From contig NC_087253.1 in assembly GCF_037042905.1 (NCBI RefSeq), forward strand, positions 19,247,501 through 19,311,500: a stretch of 64,000 bases of DNA. Reading direction: 5' to 3'. The stretch is from Lytechinus pictus (taxonomy: Eukaryota > Echinodermata > Echinoidea > Temnopleuroida > Toxopneustidae). Every line of letters begins with the position of its first letter. The stretch's first letter is position 1. Positions 43,746-55,754 of the stretch are shown here, one piece after another. The notes below the pieces were generated by a model. It had not been told where the DNA came from and did no database searches. It worked only from the letters and a program-made list of their open reading frames with translations. The position numbers and the translations under genes are program-made.

Positions 43746-43914
43746 GCCTCTCTGTCGGGTGCGCCTACATCAAGGGCGCTCCTTGAGAGAGTGCACGCTT
43801 TACTGTTGTTGATCTTGACGCATTTTCAAAGTTGATCTTAATCAATAAATCTCTTGACAAACCCTATGGGCGAAAATTCGTGAAATACTTTTCATTACGG
43901 AATTTTTATTTCTT

Positions 43915-43920
<6 letters not shown>

Positions 43921-43986
<66 letters not shown>

Positions 43987-43999
43987 GTACGTATATATG

Positions 44000-44053
<54 letters not shown>

Positions 44054-44062
44054 TACGTGTAT
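43921..44062. repeat. (TA)n microsatellite
   Basis: About 140 bases of alternating TA with GTATG interruptions. The Tyr/Ile frames on both strands are artefacts. Confidence 0.9.
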
Positions 44063-45710
44063 GTATGTACATACTTCAATATTTTTAATTGTATACAGGG
44101 TCCTATGGAAAAAACAGTACTACTAATGGAGCCAGAATACAAAATAAATGAATAGATAATTGAATAAATAGATAATTTATATTAGTATGCATGTATTTAA
44201 AATCGTTATTCTATTTTCATCTTGTTCATTCTTATTCGTTTCAGCTGGTAACATGGTTTACGCTTCTGCGTCATGTCAGATGTGGATTCCGATTACTGGA
44301 ATTTTAATGGTCCTCCAAGTCATCGCTGTTTGATCTAGACCTCTAAGAAATGGAGCTAATGAAATCGGTTAACGTTGACATGATTATATATTCACATTTC
44401 AGATTAAGAAAGAAAAGTACAGTTTTCATTCAACCGAAAAAGGGATGCGGAACTTTAGTTGGGAAAATTGCCCTAATAAAGTTTTGATTAGAAATGAAAA
44501 GAAAGGAGAAAGAGAAAGAAAATGAATTGGGGTGAAAGGTTGAATTATGATACCATTTTGATTTGATTTAATATATTGTTTCACATTCCATAACAAATAC
44601 ATACACCTTGAGCAAATAATGATAGAAAATTACATTACAACTGTTTTGCAAAGTAATATAATAACGTGAAATATGAGGAACGTGTTAAAATTATAGCTTG
44701 AAAAAAATAAGTTGACACAATTTCTCGATATATTATAATCTGTGGCGCTATATATACAAATAAGAACGATATTAAGTCATAAACCAATTCTTTCACTAAA
44801 TTGATACATTTTATTTGATATCAAAAGTCTATACCATTACTGTAGTTGGGTACAATTAAAGCTTCTTCTGTGATTCGATTTCATTATCCTACTGAGTGCA
44901 AATGTTTCTTTAAACTGTAATTTTTTTTTTTATTACAAGTCGAAGTAAAATTCGTGCTGTATGATATCTTATATATTCGTGCTTTATATACATCTGCAAT
45001 ATTCAATTGCTATTAAAAATACATATATCGTTATGATTTTATATTTAAGTACCGTTAAAACATATTCACTCTATTTAATTTAGGAGTAATGATTTTTTTC
45101 TTTTTGAAACTAATATTTTTATATTTGCAATTTCTTGATTCTTTTGTAATGTTGCTTATTTGTTGATCTTATGAATATGTTTTATTCTCTTTTGCCATTT
45201 GCCAATTCAGGTTGTTACAAGCTGCCATCAAATGTTTCAATAAATCTTGAATCTCATGATTCCAATAATTGTTTTGTCATTCAGGTAATTACCAACTCGT
45301 ACCATGGCAACCAGAGTGCGTGAGTCTTTGAAGAGAGGTTAAGGGCTCGGCTAATGATACTAAATTTGTTGTTTTGTACATTAGTTCACATTTCAAGAGG
45401 TTTAAATAATCATGTTTCCTGTTGGCAGGATAAAAGGATCGAATAGTTTCGGCATTGAGGTGTGTTCTGAGTCTCGTCTATATATTTATTTCATAGGAAC
45501 TTTTTGAAGGACTATCCATCGGAGAAAAAAACAATATGTCAGGGCTTACTCTCATAGTTAAAACATATTCAAAGAGTAAAGTGAAAATTGCACAACAGAC
45601 CCACTCCCTCCACCTAGAGAGAGATGCGATGCGACATTCGCAACTGTCTATTGTATTTAATTTTTCCCGATATACCACTGGTGTATATAAATATGTATAT
45701 ATATATATGC

Positions 45711-45751
<41 letters not shown>

Positions 45752-46112
45752 CAACAACCATGGCAACATTATGGACTGCTGGATATAATAAAAGAAGCAG
45801 CATTTGATAGTGTTGCCTGTTGCCATGGTTTTAGGTTTCTGGCGGATTTGAAAAAAACATTATGAATACCTCATACTGTCATAGCCTTAATGATGATAAC
45901 TAGGGCAGGTCTTCAGCATATCAACTGGGGGTATGAATGGAGCAGTTGCCACCATAATCATGATAATGCGTCTGTTTATATATTGGAGAGGGATGATCAT
46001 TCCGCAATGTTAATTGAATTGGCATCCAGGTAGTATTAAACTTTTCAAATGTGGGGGTATTTCCATAGCTGCGCACAGCGTTGGTATGGGATTGATAACC
46101 ATCTTCCTCCCA
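44063..46112. other. AT-rich intergenic DNA
   Basis: No gene seen in 2 kb. A second (TA)n tract lies at about 45690-45748, next to GTTGCCATGG-type inverted pieces (45755-45830). Confidence 0.4.
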
Positions 46113-46224
46113 AAGGGACTTTCACAATTGCTTCTGCCATCGTTTGCGATCATTTGGTCACTATATATAATGCACACAATCGCAACGGTTGGAAGTAGTC
46201 GCAACAGCAATTGTGAAAGGGGTT
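46113..46224. mobile_element. MITE with AATTGTGAAA-type ends, intact copy
   Basis: 112 bases; the ends AAAGGGACTTTCACAATTGC and GCAATTGTGAAAGGGGTTT are inverted. It is the uninterrupted relative of 4773-5131. Confidence 0.65.
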
Positions 46225-46327
46225 TAAATAAAGCAACAACAAAGTGTGTGGGTACTTATACATTTCTTGCCAAAAATATAACCGAAATTTTTAAATCTGT
46301 GCACCAAATCTCCCCTTTCATTGCTTA

Positions 46328-46714
46328 CAATAATAATAATAATAATAGCTGTATTTATAAAGCGCTTTTTGCCTGAGGATACAAAGCGCTGCTACTATTA
46401 CCCCGGCTTTAGCTCGAGCTACCATCACTGACGCTCAGTGCATGCAAGGAATTAATCATGCGGGGTACCCATTCACCTCACCTGGGTCGAGTGCAGCACA
46501 GTGCGGATAAATTTTTTGCTGAAGGAAAACACGCCATGGTTAGGATTCGAACCCGCGATACGACCCTCTGTTTTATAGGCGAGAGTCAGAATCACTAGAC
46601 CACGACGCGAAATGCGAAAGCATGAAGTAGGATTCGAACCCGCGATACGACCCTCTGTTTTATAGGCGAGAGTCAGAATCACTAGACCACGACGCGAAAT
46701 GCGAAAGCATGAAG
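46328..46714 (-). mobile_element. tRNA-derived SINE with a duplicated head
   Basis: On the minus strand: the head (box A-like GTGGTCTAGTGATTC and box B GCGGGTTCGAATCC), body, an AAAGCGCTTTATAAAT-type end and a (TTA)n tail (46328-46347). The 87-base head occurs twice, perfectly, at 46541-46627 and 46628-46714, so two pol III promoters lie in tandem. The head resembles the D-arm and T-arm of a tRNA such as tRNA-Glu, but the match is loose. Confidence 0.75.
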
Positions 46715-46866
46715 TAACTGCCATCGTAATAAACACAGTCGCTTAATTTGCTCGGTTGTAAACATACATTGCTTTTGAGTATGTTCCGAAAATCTAAAGA
46801 ATCTCTGACCCCCTAGAAAATTATGGGACCGGTCATCGGCGCCGTTGACAGTTTGTTACATTCCCC

Positions 46867-47282
46867 CCAAAAAAAGCGAAAGAAAGAAAGAATAAAAGAA
46901 AGAAAGAAAGAAAGAAAGAAAAAAGAAAGAAAGAAAGGAAGAAAGAAAAAAAGAAAAAAAGAAAGAAAGAAAGGAAGAAAAAAGAAAGAAAGAAAAAAGA
47001 AAGAAAGAAAAAAAAGAAAGAAAGAAAGATAGAAAGAAAGAAAGATAGAAAGAAAGAAAGAAAAAAAGAAAGAAAGAAAGATAGAAAGAAAGAAAGAAAG
47101 AAAGATAGAAAAAAAGAAAGAAAGAAAGAAAGAAAAAAGAAAAAAAAGAAAGAAAGATAGAAAGAAAGAAAGAAAAAAAGAAAGGAAGATAGATAGAAAG
47201 AAAGAAAGAAAGTAAGAAAGAAAAAAAGAAAGAAAGAAAAAAAGCAAGAAAAAAAAAAGAAAGAAAGAAAGAAAAAAAAAAA
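46867..47282. repeat. (GAAA)n polypurine tract
   Basis: Over 400 bases of GAAA/AAAG repeats with G-to-T interruptions. The Lys/Arg and Phe/Ser frames are artefacts. Such tracts may adopt triplex DNA (general knowledge). Confidence 0.9.
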
Positions 47283-47346
47283 CCCTCTCTTATGATTGCT
47301 TCCGGCATACTTGTGTTGTAAAATTAGGATTTTTTTTTTGCAATCA

Positions 47347-48020
47347 CTATGCAGACGCTTTCTATAATTCAGAAAAACTTTTGTCAAAAGCTCTTCAATG
47401 ACAAAACAATCAGTGAATCAAAACAGCGGTGTCGTCCTCCGTCCCGTTTCATTAAACTAATCACGAATGCACTGTCCATTTCTGTGTAACAAATTTACTT
47501 TCAGTCAATCAGATTGAAGGATTTCAGTAGCTTTTAACTGTTATTGTAAATTTGTTATCGTAACAAGTTTTATGAAACAGACTCTTGGGCTCTGGACAAA
47601 CGACATATATGCAGTTTTCAGACGATCTGCTGTGCCAATTAACCACATTTTGACAAAAACCTCTCGGCTGTCCATTGTAATTTGACTTGCATTTTCAATA
47701 GTGATTGCAAAAATAGGTTGATATGATATTAGCGAGTCTTCGCTCAGTGACGCGGAATTAATAAAACACAGCAAATGCACTGAAAATGCAAGTCAACTCA
47801 TAATGAGTCTTTGCCGAGGGTCAGCAGGTCAGTGTATTGGAACAGCCGTTTCGTCCGACGTTTTAGAGAAGACGAAATATCGCAAATATGTCGTTTGTTA
47901 ATTCAGAGTCGAGTCACCGACAAATCGTTGATCCGATTCAGCGACCCTCGACAAAGATTTCATTGTCATGAAGGCCAATTTGACAATAGATTATCTGCTT
48001 TCCAGAAAGCGTCTGCATAG
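47347..48020. mobile_element. Large fold-back element
   Basis: CTATGCAGACGCTTTCT (47347-47363) is exactly inverted at 48004-48020. Further inverted blocks lie inside, such as TTCATTAAAC against related sequence and TGCATTTTCA against TGAAAATGCA (about 47690 and 47783). It shares blocks with the smaller element at 22439-22743. No coding frame. Confidence 0.6.
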
Positions 48021-48600
48021 CTGGTGCGAAAACTTTCTATATGACAACGAGAGTGAACGGGATAAACAGTACTCAGTAGTGTGAACGTGATTTATAAAGT
48101 GTTAAAAAGGGGGATTGGTAGTAAACAAAATAAATAAAAAGCATTAATCTGAACGTGAAATTAGCACAGTAATGAATTGATGAAATAACACAAAAATAAA
48201 CATGACGTAACTTTGAGGTAAAACAAAATTAGATCAGCAAAATATTTGTAAGAGATATATTGTTTCGGGATCCATTTTAGGTTCAAATTTCGTGTATTCA
48301 TTAATGAATTTATCAATTTATTTATTTATCATTATTATTTTATCATCATCAGTATTGTTATAATTATTTTAATCATTTTCATCATCATCATCATCAATAT
48401 TAATGTACTGCAAGTAGTTAAGCAGCAAGGGGGGGGGGGGGGGTTCGTTAATTCAATTTACCTAAAACACGGTAGATTCTTTAAATAATCCGCACCCCCT
48501 CCCCCTCCAACAAATTCCTGGAAAAATAATCGGCACACATAAAATTATGAGCGCTGTCTTGGTTTGCAGATAATCCTTCTTTGTTGAATTGTTCTATTAC
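48021..48600. other. AT-rich intergenic DNA
   Basis: A G run lies at 48430-48443; no gene seen. Confidence 0.4.
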
Positions 48601-48826
48601 TGTCCCGGTCTTACAAAGCGTTTCGATTGATCCGATCAACCACAACTATGGAAAGCCAGCAATGTCTACATCTAAAATGCATGCCTTTTTCAAAACATTT
48701 TCTAGATGTGATGTATATTCATTAATAGATTTCTTTAAAAAATCAGTGTGCTTCTTTTTGTTCACGAAGTACATTTGGCAAATTTCCTGTAGAAAATCTA
48801 TGACATTGGTGGATTTCCAGGCCCTG
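48601..48826. mobile_element. MITE with GTCTTACAAAG end, copy 2 (3' lost)
   Basis: Matches the left 220 bases or so of the MITE at 29342-29609; the right terminal repeat is missing. Confidence 0.6.
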
Positions 48827-49600
48827 ATCTAGGTAAATCCATGCGGCAACGCAAAACCGCATCTCTTAACTCTTCCGGATTATCATTTGTATAAGAAAAA
48901 TGAATAATGCACAATGCTGTAAACATTTCATTTCATTTATTGGTTTCTGCAACACTTTTTCATAAACACATGAACAAAGAAAATACAATAATAATATCAG
49001 GGACCTGGGAAGCGGGGGTGCTGCATGTATTATTTATTATTTTCCATAGGCAGCACCCCCACGAAATCAGGTTCCCTTTGTATTTTTTTTTTATATATGT
49101 TATAATGTACATAACTATCACATCCGACAATCACAAATCATTTACATAGTCTTTCACATATTCCAATAACATCCCTCCTATAACGCGACTCAATCAAGCT
49201 CCGGCACTCCGATACAGACGTGGTCGCGCGCGAAACGTGATAACCATAGTTTACACACTACTCGATAGCAGGGAGGGACATGGGTGTGGTTGGACTTGAA
49301 ACTTCCAGGTTTTATGTCGAATCAAGTGTGCGCGCGCCAGACCGCCCGTGCTTTGTATTAACAATTACAAGTCAGACAATAGAAATCAAATTTCACAGTC
49401 TTTTTCGCCCTGCCCCATGGCCCTGGGAAGCGGGGGTGCTGGGGGTGAAGCACCACAAAAATTTGGGGGTGCTGCATGTGTTATTTTCCATTGGCGGCAC
49501 CTCCTGGAAATCTAGTGGTAAGTTGATAAATGACAGAAATGTAATGAAAATGAACGACGTTTTGTAGACCCTCCCCCCTTCAGAATTTTCCGACACAGTA
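48827..49600. repeat. Intergenic DNA with GGGGGTGCTG repeat pieces
   Basis: GGGAAGCGGGGGTGCTG and its partner GGCAGCACCCCCA occur at 49005-49065 and 49427-49505, with another at 53225-53290. These are remnants of one dispersed repeat. No gene seen. Confidence 0.45.
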
Positions 49601-49639
49601 CTTAAAATAGTGTTTAAATTCACCCTTTTTCAGATCGGA

Positions 49640-51325
49640 ATATTTTCAGATCAAATATTTTCTGCTCGCGCTTCGCGCTCGCATTATTGATTTTTATAAT
49701 AATTTTTTTTATTAACAATGCCCAGATACTAGGTCTAACTCTAAACATGCGCTCGCATGTTTATTCAGATACGCAGCTTGTTTTGGGGCGACTCCGGGCT
49801 GCAAATATTTATATCAAATACAATTTTATGAAAATCTTATAACAAATAGTTAAGTTATTTAAGTCTAAAGTTTAGCAATATTTTATGAAAATGGTGATAT
49901 GCATGTCGTCATGAATATTTGATAGGTGGGTTGACTTGTGTGGAAATCTGTCCCCAAAGGTAGGGGAACCAGGGCCTGGAAAATTTGACAAGCAAAAAAA
50001 AAAGAAGAAAAAAAGTTTTTCACCCAAAATGTAAGGTCATTTAGTCCAAAAGGTATTATTTCGATTGTGAAGTGATGTATTTTTCTCCATGAAAGACCCA
50101 AAACAGTAGGGGGACATTTTATATTGTGTCCCCCTGTCCCCTATGGGATTTCCGCCCATGTGGGTTGAAGATGTCACATCCCCACTATCCTGTTTCTTGT
50201 GTTATTACATGGAATCAAAATTGTTTCATTTTTTCATACCAGTGTGAATGGTATGTCTCCCTTATAATGAAAGACTAAATCAGTTGTCAATTCAACTGTT
50301 TTTGGTTCTTGAAGGGAAAATATTAAATAAACCTAATTTTATATAATAAAATACAAAAGAACAAGTGGGGATATGACATCATCAGTTTGCTCATTGAATA
50401 TTAATGAAGACATGCTTAAAACTGTTTCACCGGAATAATGCTAATCTTTAAAATGCAATAACTTTGATATTCCTTGTCGGATTTTGATCAAATCTTTATT
50501 CTCATGTTCGTCTGATTTCTCTTTATCTGTTCAAACCATATTACATTCAGTGTGGAGTTTCAGATCAGAATATCAAAAATTAATTCTCGCGCTTCGCGCT
50601 CACATTATTAATGTAAGAATAAATATCAAATTTCCCATCATTTTCTTGATTTACAAAACATGAATAGAATGTCCCAATTATAGGTCTGAAATCTCGATTT
50701 CGTTTCCGCTCGCGCTTTGCGCTCGCATCAATTGTACAGTATAGTTATATACCTATCCTGTTCATGATTAGAAAAATGCTTAAGATGTCCTGTTTTTAGT
50801 TCTGAAAACTCATTTTTTATTTCTGCTCGCGCTTCGCGCTCGCATCGATTGTATAGTTATATACCTATCCTGTTCATGATTAGAAAAGTGCTTAAGATGT
50901 CCCGTTTTTTGGTCTGAAATCTCAATTTTGTTTCCGCTCGCGCTTCGCGCTCGCATCAATTGTATAGTTATATACCTATCCTGTTCATGATTGCGAAAAG
51001 TGCTTAGAATGTCCAGTATTTAGGTCGGAATGTCAAATTTTTCAGCTCGCGCTTCGCGATCGCATTATTTGATTGTTGATGTATGTATCGTCTTAATGGG
51101 TAACTGCAAACAGTCCTTATAACACTTCCCTTTCGATCAGACCAGAGCGTATATAAAAAATATCTGCTCGCACTGATCACATTCGCAGTTATTATTTGTT
51201 ACATATGCATCTTGTTCAGGACCACAAACATTGCTCAAATGTTCAATTTTTCAGGACAAAATACATGAAATTCCCCCCCCAAAAAAAAAAAAAAATAGCT
51301 CGCGCTTCGCGCTCGAGTTATCTAA
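49640..51325. repeat. GCTCGCGCTTCGCGCTCGCAT satellite
   Basis: The near-palindromic CTCGCGCTTCGCGCTCGCAT block recurs at about 49665, 50590, 50708, 50824, 50936, 51045 and 51297. In the main run the spacing is about 109-118 bases. Between blocks, CTATCCTGTTCATGATTAG and AATGTCC...GGTCTGAAAT blocks also repeat. The first and last copies are more diverged. The fold-back at 49835-50560 interrupts the array. Confidence 0.75.
49835..50560. mobile_element. Fold-back MITE (CGTCATGAATATT arms), copy 2
   Basis: The left arm has TGCATGTCGTCATGAATATTTGAT and the right arm CATTGAATATTAATGAAGACATGC, in the same order and spacing as 31255-31740. It is embedded in the satellite region. Confidence 0.55.
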
Positions 51326-51430
51326 TTATATATCTATGTTCTTTGATAAGAAGAAAGAATTGACTGTCGTATATATGTATATTGTGATGAGCAAGGACCT
51401 AAACATTGCGTGGGTGCTTCAGTGAGTAAT

Positions 51431-51575
51431 ATATTGGCGAAGAAGCTCAAAAAGTATTGAAGCTAGAGACGTAGCCTGGATTTCTTCAACTGTTATTAGT
51501 ACAAGCTTTCGGCCATTTAGTTGGGCCTTCTTCAGGTATCTGAAGATGTAAAAGACATAATGGCTTATGTCTTTT
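51431..51575 (-). mobile_element. Penelope-type terminal repeat, with hammerhead-like core
   Basis: On the minus strand, CTGAAGA (51529-51535), GGCC...GGCC and GAAA (51507-51510) are followed by GCTTGTACTAATAAC and a TTGAAGAAATCC block. This is inverted relative to 52792-52925. No Penelope coding sequence is attached, so the pair may be ends left after internal deletion or a non-autonomous derivative. Confidence 0.5.
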
Positions 51576-52190
51576 CATTATAAATCAGATATTTATAATG
51601 TATTTTTATTGTATACATCACTTATTTATCGCAGAACCACATTTATTATTGTTACCTCTACCTTATATAATACTTTGTGTAATTACTAGCACTACCAAGG
51701 ATATATAGGAGTAGGATTTGTTTGGGTGTCTGCGCGTATGTGTGAGTGTATGTGACTGCGAGTGTGATTACTTACATACATAAGTTCACGTGCTTAGACG
51801 CGAATGTATATGAATCAATACCTTTCCTTAATATGTACTCAATATATATTATACAGTATACACACACCACAATATGTCTATATACTTTCATAAAATATTT
51901 GTAATAAAAATCTGTGCAAACTTAATCTATTTTAATAGCTTTTGGATAATCTTAATTAAGCATTACCAATGCAATACAACTTCTTTTGAGATATATACTA
52001 TTTTGAGATATACGTATTTATATACAGCACACATAACCTTCAAAAAAATGTTTGTAATAAAAATCTGCGTAAACTTAATTGATTTTAATAGCTATTGGAT
52101 AATCCTAATTAAACATTACCGATGTAAAACATTTTCTTTTAAGATATACCTATATTTAGTAAATTAATCCAAATATATGCATGGTAATTG
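51576..52190. other. AT-rich DNA between inverted repeats
   Basis: An imperfect tandem duplication of about 140 bases lies at 51886-52160 (TTTGTAATAAAAATCTG twice). No gene seen. Confidence 0.5.
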
Positions 52191-52194
52191 TTAA

Positions 52195-52787
52195 AGGTCA
52201 AGTCCACCTCAGAAAAATGTTGATTTGAATCAATAGAGAAAAATCAGACAAGCACAATGCTGAAAATTTCATCAAAATCGGATGTAAAATAAGAAAGTTA
52301 TGACATTTCAAAGTTTCGCTTATTTTTAACAAAATAGGTATATGAACGAGCCAGTTACATCCAAATGAGAGAGTCGATGATGTCACTCACTCACTATTTC
52401 TTTTGTTTTTTATTATTTGAATTATACAATATTTCAATTTTTACGAATTTGACGATTAGGACCTCCTTGCCTGAAGCACAAAATGTTAAAATAATGGAAT
52501 TCCACGTGTTCATGGAGGAATGAAATTTCATTTCACATGACAATGACGAGAAAATCAAAATATTTCATATTTCATATAATAAAATACAAAAGAAATAGTG
52601 AGTGAGTGATGTCATCAGTTCCCTCATTTGCATACCGACCGATAACTGTTTTGTGAAATGAAGCGAAACTTTAAAATGTCATAACTTTCTTATTTTACAT
52701 CCGATTTTGATGAAATTTTCAGTGTTATGCTTGTTGAATTTCTCTCTTTTTATTCAAATCAAGTTTTTGTTGGGGTGGACTTGTCCT
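52195..52787. mobile_element. TTAA-flanked fold-back MITE, copy 1
   Basis: It begins AGGTCAAGTCCACC and ends GGTGGACTTGTCCT, flanked by TTAA on both sides (52191-52194, 52788-52791), the target of piggyBac/Kolobok-like transposons. The arms of about 200 bases pair through TCGGATGTAAAATAAGAAAG/CTTTCTTATTTTACATCCGA. Copy 2 is at 54920-55522 and a damaged copy at 53918-54283. Confidence 0.75.
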
Positions 52788-52791
52788 TTAA

Positions 52792-53034
52792 GCCATTATG
52801 TCTTTTACATCTTCAGATACCTGAAGAAAGCCCAACTAAATGGCCGAAAGCTTGTACTAATAAAAGTTGAAGAAATCCAGGCTACGTCTCCAGCTTCAAT
52901 GCTTTTTGAGCCTCTTCGCCAATATATATATATATATATATATTGGCGAAGAAGCTCAAAAAGCATTGAAGCTGGAGACGTAGCCTGGATTTCTTCAACT
53001 TTTATTAGTACAAGCTTTCGGCCATATATATATA
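52792..53034. mobile_element. Inverted Penelope-type termini around a (TA)n core
   Basis: 52792-52921 (+) and 52943-53024 (-) are inverted copies of the same terminal sequence, meeting at TATATATA (52922-52942). The plus copy has a complete CTGAAGA...GAAA core (52821-52849); the minus copy stops at GGCC before it. The sequence from 52867 to 53024 can fold into a hairpin with arms of about 75 bases. Confidence 0.6.
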
Positions 53035-53098
53035 TATAAATGTGTGAAGTTATACATGTACAACAGCTTTGGCAACTCTTTTAATTTTAAATATTGTA

Positions 53099-53099
<1 letters not shown>

Positions 53100-53146
<47 letters not shown>

Positions 53147-53175
53147 ATGTGTGTGTGTGTGTGTGGTGCCCTTAG
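53100..53175. repeat. (TA)n(TG)n microsatellite
   Basis: TA dinucleotides to about 53147, then TG dinucleotides. Confidence 0.9.
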
Positions 53176-53299
53176 AGGTGTGTGTGTGTGTAATTATGGA
53201 ATATTCAATTGTGTCCCCTCCTCCCCCCCCCCACCTTTGAGGAGAGATTTCAGCACCCCCACTTAAAAAATCGTTCCCAGGTCCCTGAATAATATACGT

Positions 53300-53917
53300 A
53301 TAACTGACAAGCAAAACATTGAACATAATTGCATTTTCTATTAATATATATCGATTGTTAGAAGGTTGCAGGGGTTGCCACTATAAGCTAAGCTTGACTG
53401 CGTGGCAACCCCAACATGGCAACATGGCTTCTGGATGAACAGTAGTAATCCATCACTTTATTAACATTCAAATCGTTCAAACAAAGGAATGAAATATATA
53501 CAAACATAAAAGAAAGGAACGCCAAGGACATATCTGAGTAACAGAACAAGCAGGGCATACATAAATAACATAGATTATATTAACATAATAGCATATACAA
53601 TACATTTCTATAATTACCCCGAATCAAAATATTAAAACAAGCATGAAGTACAGTATGTAGAAGAAAAACGAGAACTAAAGCAGTTGAGAGAAGAGAGGTG
53701 GAAATAAAAGAAGGGAGAGATGGTACATACAAAGGTGAAATAAAAATAGAAGGATTTAGGTGTATGAAAAGAGAAACCATTATGTCGATATTCGGATACA
53801 TTAGCCATGTACCAGGATAAGCAATGCGGATTGAAGATTCGTCATTATACCGACTCAGGATTTATTGGTTTGCATAATATGAATATATACAGGAATAACC
53901 ATCTATTATTGGAATTT
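53300..53917. other. Intergenic DNA
   Basis: A small perfect hairpin lies at 53371-53412 (GGGGTTGCCAC against GTGGCAACCCC). No gene seen. Confidence 0.4.
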
Positions 53918-54283
53918 ATTAAAAGACAAGTCGACCCCAACAAAAAGTTGATTTGTATAAACAGCGAAAACTCCAACAAGCATAACGATGAAAATTTCAT
54001 CAGATTGCACGAAAAATAGAAGTTATGACATTTTAAAGTTTCCTGTATGCAAATGAGGGGACTGATAACATCACTACTCACTTTTTCTTTTGTACATCAT
54101 TATATGAAATGTGAAATATTTGTATTTTCTCCTTATTGTCCTGTGAAATAAAAATTTTCTTCCTCCCTGACCGTGTGGAGTTGTGCATTAATTAATAACT
54201 GCTTTGTGAAAAGTAATGGAAACCTTAAAATATTATAACTTTCTTATTTTACATCCGATTTTGATGAAATTTTCAGCGTTATT
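53918..54283. mobile_element. TTAA-family fold-back MITE, damaged copy
   Basis: Starts AAAGACAAGTCGACCCCAAC and has the arms of copies 1 and 2, but stops after GATGAAATTTTCAGCGTT, so the right terminus is missing. Confidence 0.6.
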
Positions 54284-54915
54284 TTATATTTCATATTTGG
54301 CAGTTCTTGGCAGTTTTGCTTAGAAGAAGAACACAGGTTCTACAGCTTTAAATACATGTTAACGAATAAAATGTTAAACTATGGGATAAAACCAGGGACA
54401 ATGCAGATTTTGTGTATTATTGCACTCAGTTCAACACATTCAATGAGAAATTTACATAAATAAAAATAAATGCTCATTTTTGGCAATGGGCACTATATGT
54501 ATGGTTGTTGCCATGATTTAGTAAAGTTTGGCAGGATCATTTTCTGTGCATTATTGAACCTTTCTCAGTGTACCCGCTGAATGAGGCACAATTGTACAGA
54601 AAGTCTGAACAGGCCTTGGTTTAAACCCCTCTTGGCTAGATTCACTGTTGGAATTCAGGCCTATAATAGTATAATTCCCGGGTTCATTCTACGAATTCCC
54701 TTTTTTACATAACTTTTTTTTTGTTCTCGAGTACTTTTGCTATAGGTGTACACTTATACTTTTCTTTCAATTTAACAATAGTTTATTTCCAAAAAGTATG
54801 TGTGATACGTAATGAGTTTGATTACTTTTCAACCAAAGAATAAAAACCACAGCAAAGCTTAATTTTTGTTTCAATCTGACATAGCTTACAATACTGATTG
54901 CTACTTCTTGTAGTC
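54284..54915. other. Intergenic DNA
   Basis: No gene or repeat recognised. Confidence 0.4.
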
Positions 54916-54919
54916 TTAA

Positions 54920-55522
54920 AGGTCAAGTCCACCCCAGAAAATTGTTGATTAGAATCGATAGAGAAAAATCAAACAAACATAACGCTGCAAATTTCATCGA
55001 AATCGGATGTAAAATAAGAAAGTTATGACATTTTCAAGTTTCGCTTATTTTTCACATAACAGTTAAATGCACAACTCAGCGATATGCAAATGAGAGAGTC
55101 GATGATGTCCATCACTCACAATTTTTTTTTTTTTATTGTTTGAATAATACAATATTTCAATTTTTACAGATTTGACAATAAGGACCAACTTAACTTAACC
55201 ACATACTGTTAAAATAATGGTAATTCCACATGTTCAGGGAGAAATAAAACTTTGTTTCACTTGACAAGGAGGAGAAAATTAGAATATTTCATATTTCATA
55301 TAATAAAATACAAAAGAAATAGTGAGTGTGTGACGTCATCAGTCTGCCAATTTGCATACCGACCAGGATGTGCATATAACTGTTTTGTGAAATTAAGCAA
55401 AACTTTAAAATGTCATAACTTTCTTATTTTACATCCGATTTTGATGAAATTTTTCAGTGTTTTGCTTGTTGGATTTTTCTCTATTTATTCAAATCAATTT
55501 TTTGTTGGGGTGGACTTGTCCT
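54920..55522. mobile_element. TTAA-flanked fold-back MITE, copy 2
   Basis: AGGTCAAGTCCACCCC and its inverted end GGGTGGACTTGTCCT, flanked by TTAA at 54916-54919 and 55523-55526. Same family as 52195-52787. Confidence 0.75.
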
Positions 55523-55754
55523 TTAAAAGTTTCTTTTTATCAGTTTGCAAATTGAAAACATTCATCTTTCATTTGACATGGCAAAAGTAGTTCAAGTAAA
55601 TGATCAAAATAGAAGAACTGCCAACGACGATTTATTTACTCTCATATCTTTTTTAACTGCTCTAAAAAGCACTGTGACATAAAGAAATGACAAATTCATT
55701 TTCCTATCAACAAAGAAGAATTTCACAGAGAAAATTTTGTAAGTCCACAGATAA

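Noticed and set aside
43071..43835. Overlapping frames in both senses downstream of the GIY-YIG domain
   Set aside because: Pyrimidine-rich low-complexity sequence; no motifs.
46813..47387. Phe/Leu/Ser-rich membrane-like frames and a Lys/Arg-rich frame
   Set aside because: Translation of a (GAAA)n polypurine tract.
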